A DNA stretch of 6,543 nucleotides from NCBI GenBank assembly GCA_050010315.1, contig JBEKLG010000104.1, positions 1-6,543 on the forward strand, in the 5' to 3' direction. Each line of letters opens with the position of its first letter. Within the stretch, counting starts at the first letter, position 1. A program made the translations under genes and the position numbers. The notes under the pieces are model-generated. The model saw only the letters and a program-made list of their open reading frames with translations. It had not been told where the DNA came from and did no database searches. The stretch is from Bog-793 sp050010315 (GTDB lineage: Bacteria; Actinomycetota; Acidimicrobiia; Acidimicrobiales; Bog-793). This document shows positions 1 to 6,230 of the stretch, one piece after another.

Positions 1-702
1 TGCCGCGTAAAGGACTACCGTCTCAAGGTCGTGCTCCCCGAGAACGTCTCGGTCGAACGCCGCCAGCTGCTCGGCGTCTGGGGTGCGGAGGTCATTCCTT
101 CGCCGGGCGCCGAAGGCTCGAACGGGGCGGTTCGACTTGCCCGACGGCTCGCCGTGGAGCACCCGGAATGGGTCTTTTTGTACCAGTACGGGAATCCGGC
201 GAATCCGCGGGCGCATTACGAGACGACCGGGCCGGAGATCTGGCGCGATCTCCCGGAGGTGACCCACTTCGTCGCGGGGCTCGGCACGAGCGGGACGCTG
301 CTCGGGGTTGGGCGATTCCTCAAGGAGCAGAACCCCGACATCAAGGTGTGGGCGGTCGAGCCCCCGTCCGGAGAGATGGTCGAGGGCCTGCGCACCCTGG
401 ACGACGGGTTCATCCCGCCGATCTTCACCGATCTCGGTGGCGAGAAGTTGCTCGATCGCAAGATGGTGGTTGGCCCGGCGGACTCGGTCGTCTGGACGCG
501 CCGCCTCGCCGATGTCGGCATCTTCGCCGGGCTGTCGACGGGTGCGGCTGTCGCCGGCGCCGTGCGGTGCGCGGCGCAGATCTCCGCCGGCGTGATCGTC
601 GTTCTCTCGCCGGACGGCGGATGGAAGTACCTCTCCGCCGACGTGTGGGCGGGCGATCTCGAGGCGGTCGTGGAGCGGGCGCGGCGGAACGTCTACTTCT
701 AG
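1..702 (+). CDS. cysM: Cysteine synthase CysM, O-phosphoserine sulfhydrylase type (5'-truncated by window edge)
   Basis: PLP-dependent enzyme of the cysteine synthase family. The frame is open from base 1, so 233 C-terminal residues are visible and roughly 90 N-terminal ones, including the PLP lysine and the SGNTG loop, lie outside. Seen: PENVSVERRQLL near the start, LYQYGNPANP at about residue 60, the PLP-phosphate loop GLGTSGTL at about 93-100, IFAGLSTGA, and a DGGWKYLS segment near the C terminus. These match, as I remember it, M. tuberculosis CysM, which uses O-phosphoserine and the sulfur carrier CysO rather than O-acetylserine and sulfide. The arginine in GLRTLDDGF (codon 391-393) sits where that enzyme has the arginine reported to select phosphoserine (Arg220). 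Inference: same substrate here, with cysO and mec probably upstream. The short C-terminal tail ends in NVYF. A generic CysK is less likely. Confidence 0.93.
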   Translation, partial: CRVKDYRLKVVLPENVSVERRQLLGVWGAEVIPSPGAEGSNGAVRLARRLAVEHPEWVFLYQYGNPANPRAHYETTGPEIWRDLPEVTHFVAGLGTSGTLLGVGRFLKEQNPDIKVWAVEPPSGEMVEGLRTLDDGFIPPIFTDLGGEKLLDRKMVVGPADSVVWTRRLADVGIFAGLSTGAAVAGAVRCAAQISAGVIVVLSPDGGWKYLSADVWAGDLEAVVERARRNVYF

Positions 703-743
703 GAAGCCGCGAGGTTCGGGACGATCGGCACTGGGCTCGCGCC

Positions 744-749
744 TAGCCT
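744..749 (+). promoter_or_regulatory. Candidate -10 element for murI (TAGCCT)
   Basis: TAGCCT fits the actinobacterial TANNNT -10 pattern and lies 11 bases before the murI ATG, so a transcript starting about 7 bases downstream would have a leader of only about 5 bases. I see no convincing -35 hexamer at the right distance. The short gap after cysM (58 bases) contains nothing else recognisable. Confidence 0.4.
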
Positions 750-760
750 GGGTCGGAAAG

Positions 761-1567
761 ATGAACGACCGACCCATCGGGGTCTTTGACAGCGGTTTCG
801 GCGGTCTCACCGTCGCGCGCGCCCTCATCGATCTTCTCCACAATGAACGGATCGTGTACATAGGCGACACGGGCCGCTATCCGTACGGTCCGCGCCCGAC
901 CGACGAGATCCGACGCTTCAGTCGCGAGATCGCCGAGTACCTCGTTGCTGCCGAGGACGTGAAGATGATCGTCGTTGCCTGCAACACGGCAGCATCCGTC
1001 GCCCTCGACGAACTTCGCTTCGACTTCGTCGTGCCGGTCGTCGGGGTCATCGAGCCTGGCTTGCGTGCCGCGGTCGCGGCAACGCGCAACGGCCAGATCG
1101 GCGTGATCGGCACGACGGGCACGATCGCCTCGGGCGCCTACCAGCGGGCCGCGACCGGCTTCCACGTCGCGGAGAACGTGCACTGCGCCGCCTGTCCGGG
1201 ATTCGTCGAATTCGTCGAACGGGGCGAACTCGACGATGACCAGGTCCATGTCCTCGCCGAGCGGATGTTGTCGCCGCTCCGGGACGCGGGGGTCGACACC
1301 TTGTTGCTCGGATGCACGCATTATCCGTTCCTCGCCCGGACGATCGCGGACGTCATGGGCCGAGACGCCGTCCTCGTGTCGTCGGGCGAGGAGACGGCGT
1401 TCGACGTTCGGTCCATTCTCGAATCGACCGGACTTGGGCGCAGGAACCCCTCGAAAGAGCCACACCGGTTTTTGTCTTCGGGCGACCTCGAGTGGTTCGT
1501 CACGGCGGGACGTCGTCTGTTCGGTCCTGAGCTCTCCACGGCGGAACCGGTCGTGTTCGGCGGATGA
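761..1567 (+). CDS. murI: Glutamate racemase MurI
   Basis: Cofactor-independent racemase that turns L-glutamate into D-glutamate for peptidoglycan precursors in the cytoplasm. At 268 residues it has normal family length. Seen in order: the N-terminal DSGFGGLTV at residues 10-18, YIGDTGRYPYG at 33-43, ACNTAA with catalytic Cys74, GVIEPG at 95-100, GVIGTTGTI at 114-122, CPGFVEFVE at 145-153, and GCTHYPF with the second catalytic Cys185 followed by His187. Both thiols needed for the two-base mechanism are present. The ATG at 761 places DSGFGG about ten residues in, as usual. There is only a weak GGAAAG directly in front of it, which with the nearby TAGCCT suggests near-leaderless translation. 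In mycobacteria murI also lies between cysM and rph; the rhomboid and metallo-beta-lactamase-fold genes found there beside murI are absent here. Confidence 0.97.
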   Translation: MNDRPIGVFDSGFGGLTVARALIDLLHNERIVYIGDTGRYPYGPRPTDEIRRFSREIAEYLVAAEDVKMIVVACNTAASVALDELRFDFVVPVVGVIEPGLRAAVAATRNGQIGVIGTTGTIASGAYQRAATGFHVAENVHCAACPGFVEFVERGELDDDQVHVLAERMLSPLRDAGVDTLLLGCTHYPFLARTIADVMGRDAVLVSSGEETAFDVRSILESTGLGRRNPSKEPHRFLSSGDLEWFVTAGRRLFGPELSTAEPVVFGG

Positions 1568-1657
1568 GCCGTGGCGCCCGCCCGCGGGATACGTTCATCG
1601 GAGGGCTCACTGCCGTGGAGGGCGAGTCGCCGAGACGAATGAGGGGGCTGGTCGACG

Positions 1658-2410
1658 ATGACAAATGGGATTCGCCGCGACGGGCGTCGGCCGGACGAGA
1701 TGCGGCCGTTCGAGATCGTCCGCGACTTCACCGAATTCGCCGCAGGATCGGTGCTCGTCACGATGGGTCGAACAAAGGTGCTGTGCACGGCTTCGTTCGA
1801 TTCTGAGGTTCCCAAGTGGTTACGTGGATCGGGTAGAGGCTGGGTGACGGCTGAGTACTCGCTGCTCCCGGGCTCGTCGGCGGAGCGCGTTCCGCGGGAA
1901 GCAACGAAAGGCCGCCAGTCGGGGCGAACCCAGGAGATCCAACGGCTCATCGGGAGGTCGTTGCGGGCGGTGTGCGACCTGTCGGCGTTCGGTGAACGAC
2001 TAATCATCCTGGACTGCGACGTTCTCCAGGCCGATGGTGGCACTCGGACCGCCGCGATCACCGGTGCTTTCGTGGCACTCCATGATGCCTGCACCCGCCT
2101 CGTCGCCAACGGCGCGCTCGATCGGTTTCCCCTTGTCGGATCGGTCGGCGCCGTGTCCGTCGGGCTGGTCGACGGCGTCGTGATGGTCGATCTCGACTAC
2201 GCCGAGGACTCCCGCGCCGGAGTGGACATGAACGTCGTCATGACGGGATCGGGCGAGTTCGTCGAGGTACAGGGGACGGCCGAAGGCGGTCCTTTCTCGC
2301 GGTCGACGCTCGACGAGATGCTGGAGCTCGCGGCCAGGAGCGTCGCGAGGCTGCTCGGGGACGACGCGGTCGCGCCCTCGAAGCCTCCTCCACCTCGGGG
2401 CGAGCGGTGA
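1658..2410 (+). CDS. rph: Ribonuclease PH
   Basis: Phosphorolytic 3'-to-5' exoribonuclease that trims tRNA 3' ends; the family works as a hexameric ring. The product is 250 residues, normal length. Seen: RRDGRRPDEMRP near the N terminus, GRTKVLCTAS at 37-46, KGRQSGRTQEIQRLIGRSLR at 84-103 with the phosphate-binding arginine region, DCDVLQADGGTRTAAITGA at 119-137, the acidic DLDYAEDS at 178-185, and the closing MNVVMTGSGEFVEVQGTAEG at 191-210. The last ~15 residues (APSKPPPPRGER) form a proline-rich tail that looks disordered. The ATG at 1658 has a GAGGGGG Shine-Dalgarno about 11 bases upstream. The 90-base gap after murI contains a TANNNT motif (TACGTT, 1590-1595) that could be a -10, with weak support. 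The stop overlaps the rdgB start, implying translational coupling. Confidence 0.97.
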   Translation: MTNGIRRDGRRPDEMRPFEIVRDFTEFAAGSVLVTMGRTKVLCTASFDSEVPKWLRGSGRGWVTAEYSLLPGSSAERVPREATKGRQSGRTQEIQRLIGRSLRAVCDLSAFGERLIILDCDVLQADGGTRTAAITGAFVALHDACTRLVANGALDRFPLVGSVGAVSVGLVDGVVMVDLDYAEDSRAGVDMNVVMTGSGEFVEVQGTAEGGPFSRSTLDEMLELAARSVARLLGDDAVAPSKPPPPRGER

Positions 2411-3045
2411 GCGGCCAACCGCTCCCGTTGCGGCTCGTCGTGGCGTCGGCCAACCAGGACAAGGCGCGGGAGATCTGCGAGATCCTTGGCCTCGTCCTCG
2501 GCGGCAAGGTCGAGCTCGTGGCGCGACCGGAAGACATCGGGTCCGTCGAGGAGGACGGCCAGACCCTCGAGGACAACGCCCGGCTGAAGGCACGAGCGGT
2601 GTCCGCGGCGACAGGACTTGGTGCGATCGCCGACGACACGGGTCTTGAGGTGGACGCGCTCGGGGGATTGCCGGGTGTGCACGCCGCGAGATACGCGGGA
2701 CCCGAGGGGCGCTCCGCCGACAACATCGCGAAGCTTCTCGCCGAGCTCGGGAGCCGTCGCGACCGGCGGGCCCGCTTCCGCACGGTCGCCCTGGCGATGC
2801 TCAGCGACGGCACTGAGCTCGTCGCTTCCGGAACCCTCGAGGGGACGATCACCGAGGCCCCGAGCGGCGAGGGCGGTTTCGGCTACGACTCCGTGTTCGT
2901 TCCAGACGTCGACCGAGGGCGGACCCTCGCCGAGATGGACGCCAGCGAGAAGCACGAGATATCGCACCGTGGCAGGGCACTGCGTGCCCTCGCCCGACAG
3001 ATCGAGGAGTACCTGTCGAGATCGGCGCTCCCGTCCAGCTGCTAG
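2407..3045 (+). CDS. rdgB: XTP/dITP diphosphatase (Ham1/RdgB family)
   Basis: House-cleaning pyrophosphatase that converts XTP, ITP and dITP to monophosphates, keeping deaminated purines out of nucleic acids. The product is 212 residues. Seen: SANQDKAREI at 14-23 (the S/TxNxxK substrate motif), EEDGQTLEDNARLKA at 48-62, the catalytic DDTGLEVDALGGLPG at 76-90, RYAG at 95-98, EGGFGYDSVFVP at 155-166 and SHRGRALRAL at 186-195. All hallmarks of the family are present. The GTG start overlaps the rph stop in a GTGA; the first visible motif begins 13 residues later, slightly long but acceptable, and no better start lies in between. The rph-rdgB pair is a common bacterial arrangement, so co-translation is likely. 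A 10-residue extension SRSALPSSC at the end has no obvious role. Confidence 0.96.
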   Translation: MSGQPLPLRLVVASANQDKAREICEILGLVLGGKVELVARPEDIGSVEEDGQTLEDNARLKARAVSAATGLGAIADDTGLEVDALGGLPGVHAARYAGPEGRSADNIAKLLAELGSRRDRRARFRTVALAMLSDGTELVASGTLEGTITEAPSGEGGFGYDSVFVPDVDRGRTLAEMDASEKHEISHRGRALRALARQIEEYLSRSALPSSC

Positions 3046-3049
3046 GTGG

Positions 3050-3075
3050 CGGGGGTCCTTGCTTGCCGACCCCCG
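3050..3075 (+). terminator. Stem-loop after rdgB, candidate terminator
   Basis: CGGGGGTC (3050-3057) pairs perfectly with GACCCCCG (3068-3075), an 8-base-pair GC-rich stem with a 10-base loop, beginning 5 bases after the rdgB stop. There is no T-run behind it, which is frequent in high-GC actinobacteria but makes the terminator call uncertain. Its loop also overlaps the region where a -35 for the next gene would lie (TTGCTT 3059-3064 or TTGCCG 3063-3068). Confidence 0.5.
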
Positions 3076-3083
3076 GGCCGCGC

Positions 3084-3089
3084 TAGGTT
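3084..3089 (+). promoter_or_regulatory. Candidate -10 element (TAGGTT) for a leaderless transcript
   Basis: TAGGTT matches TANNNT and ends 6 bases before the GTG at 3096, placing the expected transcription start on the start codon itself. No Shine-Dalgarno sequence is visible in front of the GTG, which agrees with leaderless translation. Possible -35 hexamers (TTGCTT, TTGCCG) have spacers of 19 or 15 bases, neither ideal. Confidence 0.5.
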
Positions 3090-3095
3090 CGCACC

Positions 3096-3356
3096 GTGTC
3101 CGTGCGCTACCGCTGTCCGGGCTGCGGCAACCGAACTCGTTTCGACGTCACGTCGACGCGCCGGACCCGAGAGTTCTGGCATTTCACGCTCGGCGGGGAG
3201 TACTCAATCGAGGAGGAGGAAGTCCTCAACGAGGTGGTGGAATCCGTGACGTGCCGGTGGTGCGGGAGGTCGTCGATCGACGTGATCGAAGACGCCGTGC
3301 CGCCCAGAGCTGCTCCCGCGGGCGATCCATCGCGAGAGTCGCCCATGCCGCGTTGA
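3096..3356 (+). CDS. Small zinc-ribbon-like protein, function unknown
   Basis: I do not recognise a named family. The 86-residue product has two CxxC knuckles, CPGC at residues 7-10 and CRWC at 53-56, separated by about 42 residues, the layout of a zinc ribbon that would bind one zinc through four cysteines. Between them are a basic stretch (TSTRRTR, 19-25), an aromatic FWHF at 27-30 and an acidic helix-like segment starting at SIEEEEVLNEVVE (37-49). The last ~20 residues are rich in Pro, Ala, Ser and Arg and probably unstructured. The GTG start is chosen because the first knuckle follows immediately and because a TAGGTT -10 lies 6 bases upstream; no ribosome binding site is seen. The protein could bind nucleic acid or a partner protein, but nothing in the sequence decides this. 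Its reality is supported by GC-rich third positions and the paired motifs. Confidence 0.75.
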   Translation: MSVRYRCPGCGNRTRFDVTSTRRTREFWHFTLGGEYSIEEEEVLNEVVESVTCRWCGRSSIDVIEDAVPPRAAPAGDPSRESPMPR

Positions 3357-3426
3357 TACACCCATCGGCGAAGATGGTCCCCGTCGGACGAGGTGCGACG
3401 CACGAACCTGACCTGAGGGAGCGACG

Positions 3427-3630
3427 ATGGCCACAGGTGCGATCACGATCAGCTGTGATACGTGCTGCCACAAGGGAACCGCCGCCTGCAGCGATTGCGT
3501 CGTCAGCTTCGTACTGGGCCGTGACCCCGCTGACGCAGTCATCATCGACGCGGCCGAGGCACGCGCCGTGCGTGTCTTCGAACGGGCCGGCCTGCTCCCG
3601 GCGCTCCGCCACGAGGCGCGTGCTGGCTGA
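3427..3630 (+). CDS. Small CxxCC...CxxC protein, function unknown
   Basis: A 67-residue protein without a name I can assign. Its N-terminal third carries SCDTCCHKG and ACSDC: Cys10, Cys13, Cys14, His15, Cys21 and Cys24, a compact CxxCC-x6-CxxC cluster suited to zinc or an iron-sulfur centre. The C-terminal part (IIDAAEARAVRVFERAGLLPAL, about 39-60) reads as one or two amphipathic helices. The ATG has a good Shine-Dalgarno (GAGGGAG, 3416-3422) a few bases upstream, which strongly supports translation. It follows the zinc-ribbon gene after a 70-base gap in which I see no clear promoter or terminator, so the two may share a transcript; the glycosyltransferase begins 45 bases after its stop. Function is open: metal-dependent regulator, redox switch or assembly factor would all be guesses. 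Confidence 0.78.
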   Translation: MATGAITISCDTCCHKGTAACSDCVVSFVLGRDPADAVIIDAAEARAVRVFERAGLLPALRHEARAG

Positions 3631-3675
3631 GCAGTCGCCTGCGACGAGCACCAGCCCCCACGAGGTGCACGCCAG

Positions 3676-4803
3676 ATGACGCACCTGCTTGTCACCAACG
3701 ACTACCCGCCGAAGGTCGGAGGCATCCAGACCTACCTCTGGGAGCTCTGGCGCCGGCTTCCCCCCGGGCGGGTCTCAGTGCTCACGATCGAACACGCCGG
3801 AGCCCGCGAGTTTGACTCCCGGGCGCCGCACGAGATCGAGCGCGTCGCAGTCCGGATGCTCTGGCCGACACCGTGGCTTGCGGCGCGGATCCGACGGCTG
3901 GCGCAGGACAAGGGCGCGTCGCTCGTCGTGCTCGACCCCGCTCTGCCCGTCGGGCTCGTCGGCCCGAAGCTCGGCATGCGCTACGCGGTGGTCCTCCACG
4001 GAGCAGAGGTGACGGTGGCGGCGCGCCTGCCGGTCACGTCTCGGCTTCTCCGCAGGGTTCTTGTCGGAGCGGAACTCGTGATCGCGGCTGGCAGCTATCC
4101 GGCCCAGGAGGCGCGCCGGCTCGCTGGCGGGGATCTGCCCGAGGTCGTCATCGTCGCGCCGGGCGTCGACGTCCAGCGCTTTCACCCCCTTGCTGCCGTC
4201 GAGATCACCAAGGCGCGGCGGCATTTCGGGCTCCCCGAGACCGGTCGGCTTGTGGTGGCCGTCAGTCGACTCGTGCCGCGCAAGGGCATGGACGTCCTGA
4301 TCGAGGCGGCGGCGGAACTCGTCGGCCGGCGTCCGGACCTTACCGTGGCGATCGCCGGTGCCGGGCGTGACGCTCGACGGCTGGAATCGCTCGCGCGACG
4401 GCTGCAGGCGCCGGTGCAGTTTCTCGGCCGGGTGCGCGACGAGGATCTCCCGGGACTCGTCGGCGCGGCGGATGTCGCCGCGGTACTCTGCCGTACCCGT
4501 TGGGGAGGACTGGAACAGGAAGGATTCGGGATCGTCTTCCTCGAGGCCGCCGCGGCCGGCGTGCCCCAGGTGGCCGGGAGGAGCGGGGGCTCGCACGAGG
4601 CGGTCGTTCACGGCGTGACCGGGCTCGTTGTCGACCGGCCAGGTGACGCCGTCGTCGCGACGAAGGCACTGGCCGACATGCTCGACGACGAGGCACTGCG
4701 GCGCCGCCTCGGCGCCGCAGCGCGCCTGCGCGCCTGTCAGGAGTTCAACTGGGACGAGCTGGCGGCCCGCCTCGACGCTGCGCTGCGCGCCGCGGAAGCC
4801 TGA
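3676..4803 (+). CDS. GT4 glycosyltransferase, PimB'-like (phosphatidylinositol monomannoside mannosyltransferase candidate)
   Basis: GT-B fold glycosyltransferase of family GT4, 375 residues, full length. Seen: TNDYPPKVGGIQTYL at 7-21 (glycine loop of the acceptor domain), LHGAEV at 107-112, PGVDVQRFHP at 162-171 marking the domain linker, SRLVPRKGMD at 197-206 with the nucleotide-sugar phosphate-binding Arg198/Lys203, and the EX7E motif EGFGIVFLE at 282-290, followed by AAGVPQVAGRSGGSHEAV. The sequence closely resembles what I recall of mycobacterial PimB' (Rv2188c), a GDP-mannose-dependent enzyme adding the second mannose to phosphatidylinositol mannosides at the inner membrane face. No membrane segment or signal peptide is visible. 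The neighbouring SRPBCC gene resembles TB16.3, encoded close to PimB' in mycobacteria, which supports the orthology. The precise acceptor and sugar are not proven; many GT4 enzymes share these motifs. A GAGG about 10 bases before the ATG is the likely ribosome binding site. Confidence 0.88.
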   Translation: MTHLLVTNDYPPKVGGIQTYLWELWRRLPPGRVSVLTIEHAGAREFDSRAPHEIERVAVRMLWPTPWLAARIRRLAQDKGASLVVLDPALPVGLVGPKLGMRYAVVLHGAEVTVAARLPVTSRLLRRVLVGAELVIAAGSYPAQEARRLAGGDLPEVVIVAPGVDVQRFHPLAAVEITKARRHFGLPETGRLVVAVSRLVPRKGMDVLIEAAAELVGRRPDLTVAIAGAGRDARRLESLARRLQAPVQFLGRVRDEDLPGLVGAADVAAVLCRTRWGGLEQEGFGIVFLEAAAAGVPQVAGRSGGSHEAVVHGVTGLVVDRPGDAVVATKALADMLDDEALRRRLGAAARLRACQEFNWDELAARLDAALRAAEA

Positions 4804-4896
4804 GGATCACCACGCAGTGCCGAGCGGCCTGCTACACAAGCGTTGGCGGTCGTGAGAGGCTGGAAAGGGCTCCGACGCGGCCGAAAGGAGAGGACC

Positions 4897-5337
4897 GTGG
4901 AGCACACGGCCCAGAAGATGACGATCGCGGGGACGCCGGAGCGCTGCTTCGTGGTCGTGACCGATCTCGAGCGGTACCCGGAATGGGTCGCCGACGTGAA
5001 GGAGGTCCACGTCCTCGAGCGCGATGCCGAGGGCCGGCCCTCGCTCGTGCGCTTTCGCGCCGGGGCCTTCGGTCGGAGCACGAGCTACGTGTTGCGCTAC
5101 GACTACGAGGATGCCCCCTTCGCCGTTTCCTGGACGCAGCAGGACGGCGATCTCACGGACCGGCTCGACGGGCGCTACGAGTTCCATGCCGGCCCGGACG
5201 GGACGACCGAGGTGCACTACGAGCTCTCGGTCAAGCTGCGGGTGCCGATCCCAGGTTTCGTCAAGCGGCGGGCCGAGGGCCACATCCTGCACGCCGCCGT
5301 GCGCGATCTGAAAACCCGCGTGGAAAGCGGGTCCTGA
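4897..5337 (+). CDS. SRPBCC-family protein (polyketide cyclase/lipid-binding fold, TB16.3-like)
   Basis: START/Bet v1-like helix-grip protein of 146 residues, the usual length for a single SRPBCC domain, with a deep hydrophobic pocket expected for a lipid or polyketide. Seen: TIAGTPERCFVVVTDLERYPEWVADVKEV starting at residue 9 is the classic N-terminal strand, helix and YPxW segment (split here as TPERCFVVVTDLERYPEW then VADVKEV), then VSWTQQDGDLTDRLDGRYEF, the strand TEVHYELSV, and a long C-terminal helix ending in AVRDLKTRVE. It matches my recollection of mycobacterial TB16.3 (Rv2185c). I chose the GTG at 4897 because AGGAGAGG lies directly upstream at proper spacing; an in-frame start at 4843 would add 18 residues lacking family similarity. 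Ligand unknown; proximity to the glycosyltransferase suggests an envelope-lipid role, by inference only. Confidence 0.88.
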   Translation: MEHTAQKMTIAGTPERCFVVVTDLERYPEWVADVKEVHVLERDAEGRPSLVRFRAGAFGRSTSYVLRYDYEDAPFAVSWTQQDGDLTDRLDGRYEFHAGPDGTTEVHYELSVKLRVPIPGFVKRRAEGHILHAAVRDLKTRVESGS

Positions 5338-5355
5338 GCGCTTCCGGCTTCGCCC

Positions 5356-6054
5356 ATGCGCCTCGGCGTCATCGTTCCCTCCTTCGACTCGACGGCGGCG
5401 CCGGCGCGATCCTGCGCCGCCGAGGCGGAGGAGGCGGGGATCCACGGCGTCTTCGCCTACGACCATCTCTGGCCCCCGGGCGCGCCGGGCCGCGCCGCGA
5501 TCGCGCCGTTCCCGCTCCTCGGGATGCTCGCCGCGGCGACGTCCTCGATCGTGCTCGGCACGCTCGTCGCCCGGGTCGGTCTCGTGCCCGACGACGTGCT
5601 CGTTGGCGAGTTCCGGACGCTGGACCGCCTGAGCGGCGGACGGCTGATCGCCGGGATCGGGACGGGTGACCGCCGGAGCAGCGCCGAGAACCTCGCCTAC
5701 GGGCTCGCCCCCGGCAGCGCGGAGGTCCGCCGGCGGGCGACTCGGGCGGTCGGGTCGGCGCTCGTCGCGGACGGCATCCCGGTGTGGATCGGTGCCGGCA
5801 GCGCGGCGACGAACGCGATCGCCCGGGCGATTGGCGCGACGCTCAACGTCTTCGGCGTCGGGGCCGGACGGGTCGGCGAGCTCGCCCGCCACGGCCCGGT
5901 CTGCTGGGGCGGGGCGCTGGCGCGGGATTCAGCTGCGGTCCAGCTCCGATCGCTGGCGGCAGCCGGCGCGAGCTGGGCGGTTCTCGGGTGGCCGGGTTCG
6001 GTGACGCCAATCGTCGCCGCGGCGCGCGAGGCCGGCATCACCCTCGGCTGGTGA
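5356..6054 (+). CDS. Short luciferase-like oxidoreductase, probably F420-dependent
   Basis: Member of the bacterial luciferase-like TIM-barrel superfamily. Seen: RLGVIVPSF at 2-10 (first strand), GVFAYDHLWPPG at 31-42 with the DHL signature, IVLGTLVARVGLVPDDVLVGEFRTLDRL beginning at 65 followed by SGGRLIAGIGTGD at 93-105 (the family core), and IPVWIGAGSAATNAIARAIG at 141-160, equivalent to the PVWVGG segment. The style is that of actinobacterial F420-dependent enzymes rather than FMN luciferases. At 232 residues it is clearly shorter than the usual 280-350; the stretch between 105 and 141, normally an insertion and substrate-loop region, is much reduced, while the start and end look natural. 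The ATG lies 18 bases after the SRPBCC stop without a Shine-Dalgarno, suggesting coupling to the upstream gene. Substrate unknown. Confidence 0.85.
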   Translation: MRLGVIVPSFDSTAAPARSCAAEAEEAGIHGVFAYDHLWPPGAPGRAAIAPFPLLGMLAAATSSIVLGTLVARVGLVPDDVLVGEFRTLDRLSGGRLIAGIGTGDRRSSAENLAYGLAPGSAEVRRRATRAVGSALVADGIPVWIGAGSAATNAIARAIGATLNVFGVGAGRVGELARHGPVCWGGALARDSAAVQLRSLAAAGASWAVLGWPGSVTPIVAAAREAGITLGW

Positions 6055-6230
6055 CAGCGGCTCGTGCCGGTAGGAGAGGTCCGATAGGGTCGGCGGCAAA
6101 CGGGTCAAGGCGACCCGTCGTGGCCGGGGAGGATGGAGTTCGGGCGGCGGGCAGCCACGGGGAGTGAGCCGCTCCGGTCCACGCGGCGCCGTGAGGCCCT
6201 GGGCGTTCGTGAGGCTCGGTGCGAGAGTTG
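6055..6230. other. Non-coding gap between the oxidoreductase gene and the nrdJ promoter
   Basis: About 176 bases without a supportable gene. It contains a TANNNT motif (TAGGGT, 6085-6090) and a perfect 7-base-pair stem-loop 10 bases later, described separately. The rest is GC-rich and I recognise no riboswitch consensus in it. Confidence 0.6.
6100..6118 (+). terminator. Stem-loop, candidate terminator after the oxidoreductase gene
   Basis: ACGGGTC (6100-6106) pairs with GACCCGT (6112-6118) around a 5-base loop AAGGC, 46 bases after the stop at 6054. No T-run follows. It probably ends the upstream transcript, but it could also be the 5' hairpin of a short RNA starting after TAGGGT at 6085-6090. 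Confidence 0.4.

Noticed and set aside
743..1465. 240-codon open frame on the - strand
   Set aside because: Antisense shadow of murI, whose two catalytic cysteine motifs are intact on the + strand.
1564..1806. 80-codon ORF overlapping the murI stop in ATGA
   Set aside because: Most of it runs in another frame through rph, whose protein is unmistakable; the composition is Arg-rich as expected for a shadow frame.
2618..3679. 353-codon open frame across rdgB and both small genes
   Set aside because: Arg/Ser/Pro-rich out-of-frame translation typical of high-GC DNA; rdgB and the two cysteine-motif genes explain the same bases.
4843..4896. Upstream GTG start for the SRPBCC gene
   Set aside because: It would include the strong Shine-Dalgarno of the GTG at 4897 inside the coding sequence and add 18 basic residues with no family similarity.
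4807..5892. 361-codon open frame on the - strand
   Set aside because: Antisense to the SRPBCC and oxidoreductase genes, Arg/Asp/Gly-rich with no family motif.
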